A DNA stretch of 9,432 nt, taken from Micrococcales bacterium. Lineage in GTDB: Bacteria; Actinomycetota; Actinomycetes; S36-B12. Made by a program: the position numbers and the translations under genes. Positions 7,307 through 9,432 of the stretch are shown piece by piece. The DNA lies in contig PBWE01000025.1 in NCBI GenBank assembly GCA_002728915.1, positions 1,031 through 10,462 of the forward strand. The letters run 5' to 3'. Numbering within the stretch: position 1 is the first letter of the stretch; each line of letters starts with the position of its first letter. The notes under the pieces are model-generated. The model was not told the DNA's origin, did no database searches, and saw only the letters and a program-made list of their open reading frames with translations.

Positions 7307-7312
7307 TAGACA
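7307..7312 (+). promoter_or_regulatory. Candidate -10 element for tgt
   Basis: TAGACA occurs on the plus strand in the AT-richest part of the gap, after a run AAAAATTTCTTC. A TTCACC 19 bp upstream (7282-7287) is a poor -35 at poor spacing. A transcript from here would have a leader of about 80 nt before the ATG at 7400. No preQ1-riboswitch-like element was recognised in that leader. Confidence 0.3.
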
Positions 7313-7399
7313 CACTCGTCACATTGATTCTTCTCTGCAACTTCATCCACTGTGGTTCGCGAGATCGGGTCGGGTAGGCGTTCCCGATACCGTTTCTTG

Positions 7400-8677
7400 A
7401 TGACCGATTTCGGGTTCGACGTGGTGGCCCGGATGGGCGAAGACCGATCGCTCCCGGAACGCCAGCTTGGTCGAAGCGGCGTCATCACCACACCGCACGG
7501 TCAGATCCGAACGCCCGCTTTCATCCCCGTTGGCACCAAAGCCACGGTGAAGACCGTGCTACCGGAATCCATGCGTGACCTGGGAGCTCAAGCGGTGCTC
7601 GCCAACGCCTACCACCTCTACCTGCAGCCCGGTGCGGACATCGTGGAGGCGGCAGGGGGCTTGGGCGCCTTCATGAACTGGCCCGGTCCGACGTTCACCG
7701 ACAGTGGCGGGTTTCAGGTGCTCTCGCTCGGCGTCGGTTTCAAGAAAGTTCTCGCCATGGACGTCAGCGACCGTACGGTCGACGATGTTGTCGCACCGGG
7801 TAAGGACCGACTCGCTCACGTGGACGACGACGGAGTGACCTTTACCTCGCACCTTGACGGGTCTCGCCACCGATTCACGGCGGAAGTCTCGATGCAGGTT
7901 CAGCATGCCCTAGGGGCCGACATCATCTTTGCGTTCGACGAGTGCACCACGCTGATGAACTCCCGCGACTATCAACAGGTGGCACTGCGCAGAACTCTCG
8001 AATGGGCTCAGCGGTGCATCGCGGAGCATCGACGGATCACGACCGATCGACCAGAGCGGGCGTATCAGGCTCTCTTCGGCGTCATCCAGGGCGCGCAGTA
8101 CGAGGACCTGCGCCGTCAGGCCGCTTCAGATATCGCCGCATTGCCGTTCGACGGGTTTGGCATCGGTGGTGCCATAGAGAAAGAGCGGATGGCGGACATC
8201 GTGCGTTGGGTGTGCGAGGAATTGCCCGAAGGAAAGCCGCGTCACCTTCTCGGTATCGGTGAGCCGCAGGACTTCTTCACGGCTATTGCCTCGGGTGCCG
8301 ATACCTTCGATTGCGTATCGCCGGCGCGGGTCGCGCGAAACGCTGCCCTGTACACCTCGCGTGGGCGCTTCAACGTGACGGCCAGCATTAATCGGCGAAC
8401 CTTCGCGCCTATCGAGGAGGGCTGCACCTGTTACACCTGTCAGAACTTCACGCGCGCCTATCTCCACCACGCCTTCAAGGCCAAGGAGTCGATCGCGTCA
8501 ACACTCGCCACCATTCACAACCAGCACTTCATCGTGAACCTGGTCGATAACATTCGCGTCGCCATCGAGTCGGGAGATTTCCCTGCCTACCGCGAAGAGT
8601 TCCTCGGGGGCTATGCGAACGACGGTTCAGCCGGCAGTCACGCCGGCAGTCACGCCGGCAGTCAGGCCGACGGCTAG
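7400..8677 (+). CDS. tgt: tRNA-guanine transglycosylase (queuosine modification)
   Basis: The product is 425 aa from the ATG at 7400. Tgt exchanges the guanine at wobble position 34 of GUN-anticodon tRNAs for a queuosine precursor. Visible features are the base-binding acid Asp101 in TDSGGFQ, FDECT with Asp180, VIQG with Gln230, and nucleophile Asp304 in FDCVSPARVARN. The zinc site is Cys342, Cys344, Cys347 and His373, with the usual 26-residue step to the histidine. An insertion following the DSGGFQ region (LGVGFKKVLAMD onward) makes it longer than the ~375-residue E. coli enzyme, as I recall for actinobacterial Tgt. The pocket loop reads GGAIEKE where Zymomonas Tgt has GGLAVGE. A GTG at 7352 would add 16 residues, but these lack family likeness; neither start has a clear ribosome binding site. 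The C-terminus is a repeat-encoded AGSH tail. It converges on the transporter gene with a shared stop. Confidence 0.93.
   Translation: MTDFGFDVVARMGEDRSLPERQLGRSGVITTPHGQIRTPAFIPVGTKATVKTVLPESMRDLGAQAVLANAYHLYLQPGADIVEAAGGLGAFMNWPGPTFTDSGGFQVLSLGVGFKKVLAMDVSDRTVDDVVAPGKDRLAHVDDDGVTFTSHLDGSRHRFTAEVSMQVQHALGADIIFAFDECTTLMNSRDYQQVALRRTLEWAQRCIAEHRRITTDRPERAYQALFGVIQGAQYEDLRRQAASDIAALPFDGFGIGGAIEKERMADIVRWVCEELPEGKPRHLLGIGEPQDFFTAIASGADTFDCVSPARVARNAALYTSRGRFNVTASINRRTFAPIEEGCTCYTCQNFTRAYLHHAFKAKESIASTLATIHNQHFIVNLVDNIRVAIESGDFPAYREEFLGGYANDGSAGSHAGSHAGSQADG
8630..8665. repeat. Three 12-bp tandem repeats in the tgt 3' end
   Basis: GCCGGCAGTCAC occurs at 8630-8641 and 8642-8653, then as GCCGGCAGTCAG at 8654-8665. 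The repeats encode AGSH-AGSH-AGSQ at the very end of Tgt, beyond the conserved fold. As a 12-bp unit, slippage would change the tail by four residues without a frameshift. Confidence 0.92.
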
Positions 8678-9348
8678 GCCGCCGACTCCAACTCGTACGT
8701 GGGCTCACGCTTCTTGACGTAAGCGATGATGCGATAGGTGATCGGCAGAAGCACGATTTCCACCGTGGTCTTGTAGACGAAGCCAACGATCACGTAGGTC
8801 ACGAAGTCGCCGCCGGTGATGACCCCGTAGAAGGCGATGGTGCAGAAGACCACGGTGTCCGCGAACTCGCCCACCACGGTAGAGCCCATCAGGCGAGCCC
8901 AGAGTCTGCGTTCTTGCGTCTTGCGCTTGATCCACACCAGCACATAAGCGTTGAGAAGTTGACCGACGAGGAAGCCCAAGACGCTGGCCAGCACGATTCG
9001 CGGAACGAAGCCGAGAACCGCCTCGAAGGCCTCCTGATTTTCCCAACCGTCGGCTGGGGGTGAGATCTGAACCAGGTAGAAGGTCACAGCGGCCAACGCA
9101 CCCATGACGAACGCGATGATGATGGCGCGGCGAGCCGCCTTCCACCCGTACACCTCCGCGAGTACGTCGCCGACGACGTACACGAGCGGGAACAGGAAGG
9201 CCCCTCCGTCGGTGATGAGTGGCCCGAAGGCGATGAGTTTGACCGCGCCGATGTTGGAGATGAGCAGCAGTGCGACGAAAACCGCCACGATGGTGGGGTA
9301 AAAACCCGATTCGACGCGCGCGAAACGCGGAGATGTTTGGGTCGACAT
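8674..9348 (-). CDS. yhhQ: Queuosine precursor transporter, VUT family (YhhQ type)
   Basis: The product is a 224-aa membrane protein with about six hydrophobic segments: roughly 16-39, 46-63, 74-94, 114-139, 158-178 and 182-208. Family features are SNIGAVKLI (31-39), DVLAEVYGW (61-69) and GSTVVGEFADTVVF (155-168). Members of this VUT (DUF165) family, including E. coli YhhQ, import preQ0/preQ1, and some relatives take up queuine. The charged residues Asp61, Glu65, Glu161 and Asp164 within membrane segments are typical and likely line the substrate path. The ATG at 9348 is the only reasonable start: no earlier one exists outside the tRNA gene, and the next in-frame GTG is inside the first membrane segment. 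The start codon lies one base after the tRNA-Arg gene on the same strand. The stop overlaps that of tgt, linking transporter and enzyme physically. Which precursor is carried cannot be told from sequence. Confidence 0.9.
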   Translation of the reverse strand: MSTQTSPRFARVESGFYPTIVAVFVALLLISNIGAVKLIAFGPLITDGGAFLFPLVYVVGDVLAEVYGWKAARRAIIIAFVMGALAAVTFYLVQISPPADGWENQEAFEAVLGFVPRIVLASVLGFLVGQLLNAYVLVWIKRKTQERRLWARLMGSTVVGEFADTVVFCTIAFYGVITGGDFVTYVIVGFVYKTTVEIVLLPITYRIIAYVKKREPTYELESAA

Positions 9349-9349
9349 G

Positions 9350-9422
9350 CGCCCCCGGCAGGATTCGAACCTGCGGCCTTCGGTACCGGAAACCGGCGCT
9401 CTATCCCCTGAGCTACGGGGGC
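9350..9422 (-). tRNA. tRNA-Arg (anticodon CCG)
   Basis: Read on the minus strand, 73 nt fold into a full cloverleaf. The acceptor is GCCCCCG paired with CGGGGGC, the D stem GCTC/GAGC, and the anticodon loop TTCCGGT with CCG at 34-36. The T arm is GCAGG-TTCGAAT-CCTGC and the discriminator is G73. No CCA is encoded; the next bases are C and then the ATG of the transporter gene. The first anticodon-stem pair is C27 opposite A43, a mismatch. CCG reads the CGG arginine codon, common in GC-rich genomes. It is not a queuosine tRNA. Confidence 0.96.
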
Positions 9423-9432
9423 TGGGGGAGCG

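Noticed and set aside
7313..7399. preQ1 riboswitch upstream of tgt
   Set aside because: No small C-rich-loop hairpin followed by an A-rich tail pseudoknot could be found in the leader.
7306..7491. Minus-strand 61-aa frame ending in AEKNQCDECV
   Set aside because: It overlaps the tgt start and the presumed promoter region. There is no ribosome binding site or family likeness, although the Cys-x-x-Cys end drew attention.
8660..8690. Terminator between tgt and the transporter gene
   Set aside because: The genes overlap by four bases and no stem with a U-run is visible at the junction.
1..9432. CRISPR array, transposon or phage remnants
   Set aside because: No spaced repeats, no transposase or integrase-like reading frame, and no terminal inverted repeats were seen. 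The tRNA gene is intact without an attachment-site duplication in the window.

Overview
The window looks like a high-GC actinobacterial chromosome, probably from the Micrococcales or a related order. The evidence is pervasive G/C third positions, a fused oleBC gene, a Tgt of actinobacterial type, and a tRNA-Arg(CCG) without an encoded CCA. Genus cannot be fixed from the sequence alone. No transposase, phage gene, integrase or CRISPR array is visible, so this reads as ordinary chromosome with some unusual joints.

Left part (1-2085): the 3' end of a PAC2-family gene on the + strand converges on a secreted alpha/beta hydrolase of the tripeptidyl-aminopeptidase (TAP) type on the - strand. A 14-bp tandem duplication lies between them. 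A 153-bp intergenic region follows, from which the hydrolase and the ole operon diverge.

Centre (2086-6949): a complete long-chain olefin operon in the order oleA - oleBC - oleD. OleA condenses two fatty acyl-CoAs head to head to a beta-ketoacid. OleD reduces this to the beta-hydroxyacid. The OleC half of the fusion closes it to a beta-lactone, and the OleB half decarboxylates the lactone to a cis-olefin. Both gene junctions are 4-bp stop/start overlaps, so the operon appears translationally coupled. All expected catalytic residues are present.

OleD-tgt gap (6950-7399): this 450-bp stretch has no convincing protein gene. Its minus strand carries what looks like an undescribed structured RNA of about 250 nt. 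It has three GNRA-tetraloop hairpins, further hairpins, a 7-bp long-range helix, a perfect 15-bp terminal stem with a U-rich tail on the minus strand only, and a plausible extended -10 promoter just upstream. I could not match it to a named RNA family. It is the best candidate here for something new.

Right part (7400-9432): tgt (tRNA-guanine transglycosylase, + strand) converges on a VUT-family queuosine-precursor transporter (yhhQ type, - strand). The two share one CTAG as both stop codons. Together they suggest queuosine modification by precursor or queuine salvage, since no biosynthetic que genes are in view. Upstream of the transporter and on the same strand, tRNA-Arg(CCG) ends one nucleotide before the transporter's ATG. 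This implies a tRNA-mRNA co-transcript whose tRNA 3' processing would leave an essentially leaderless mRNA.
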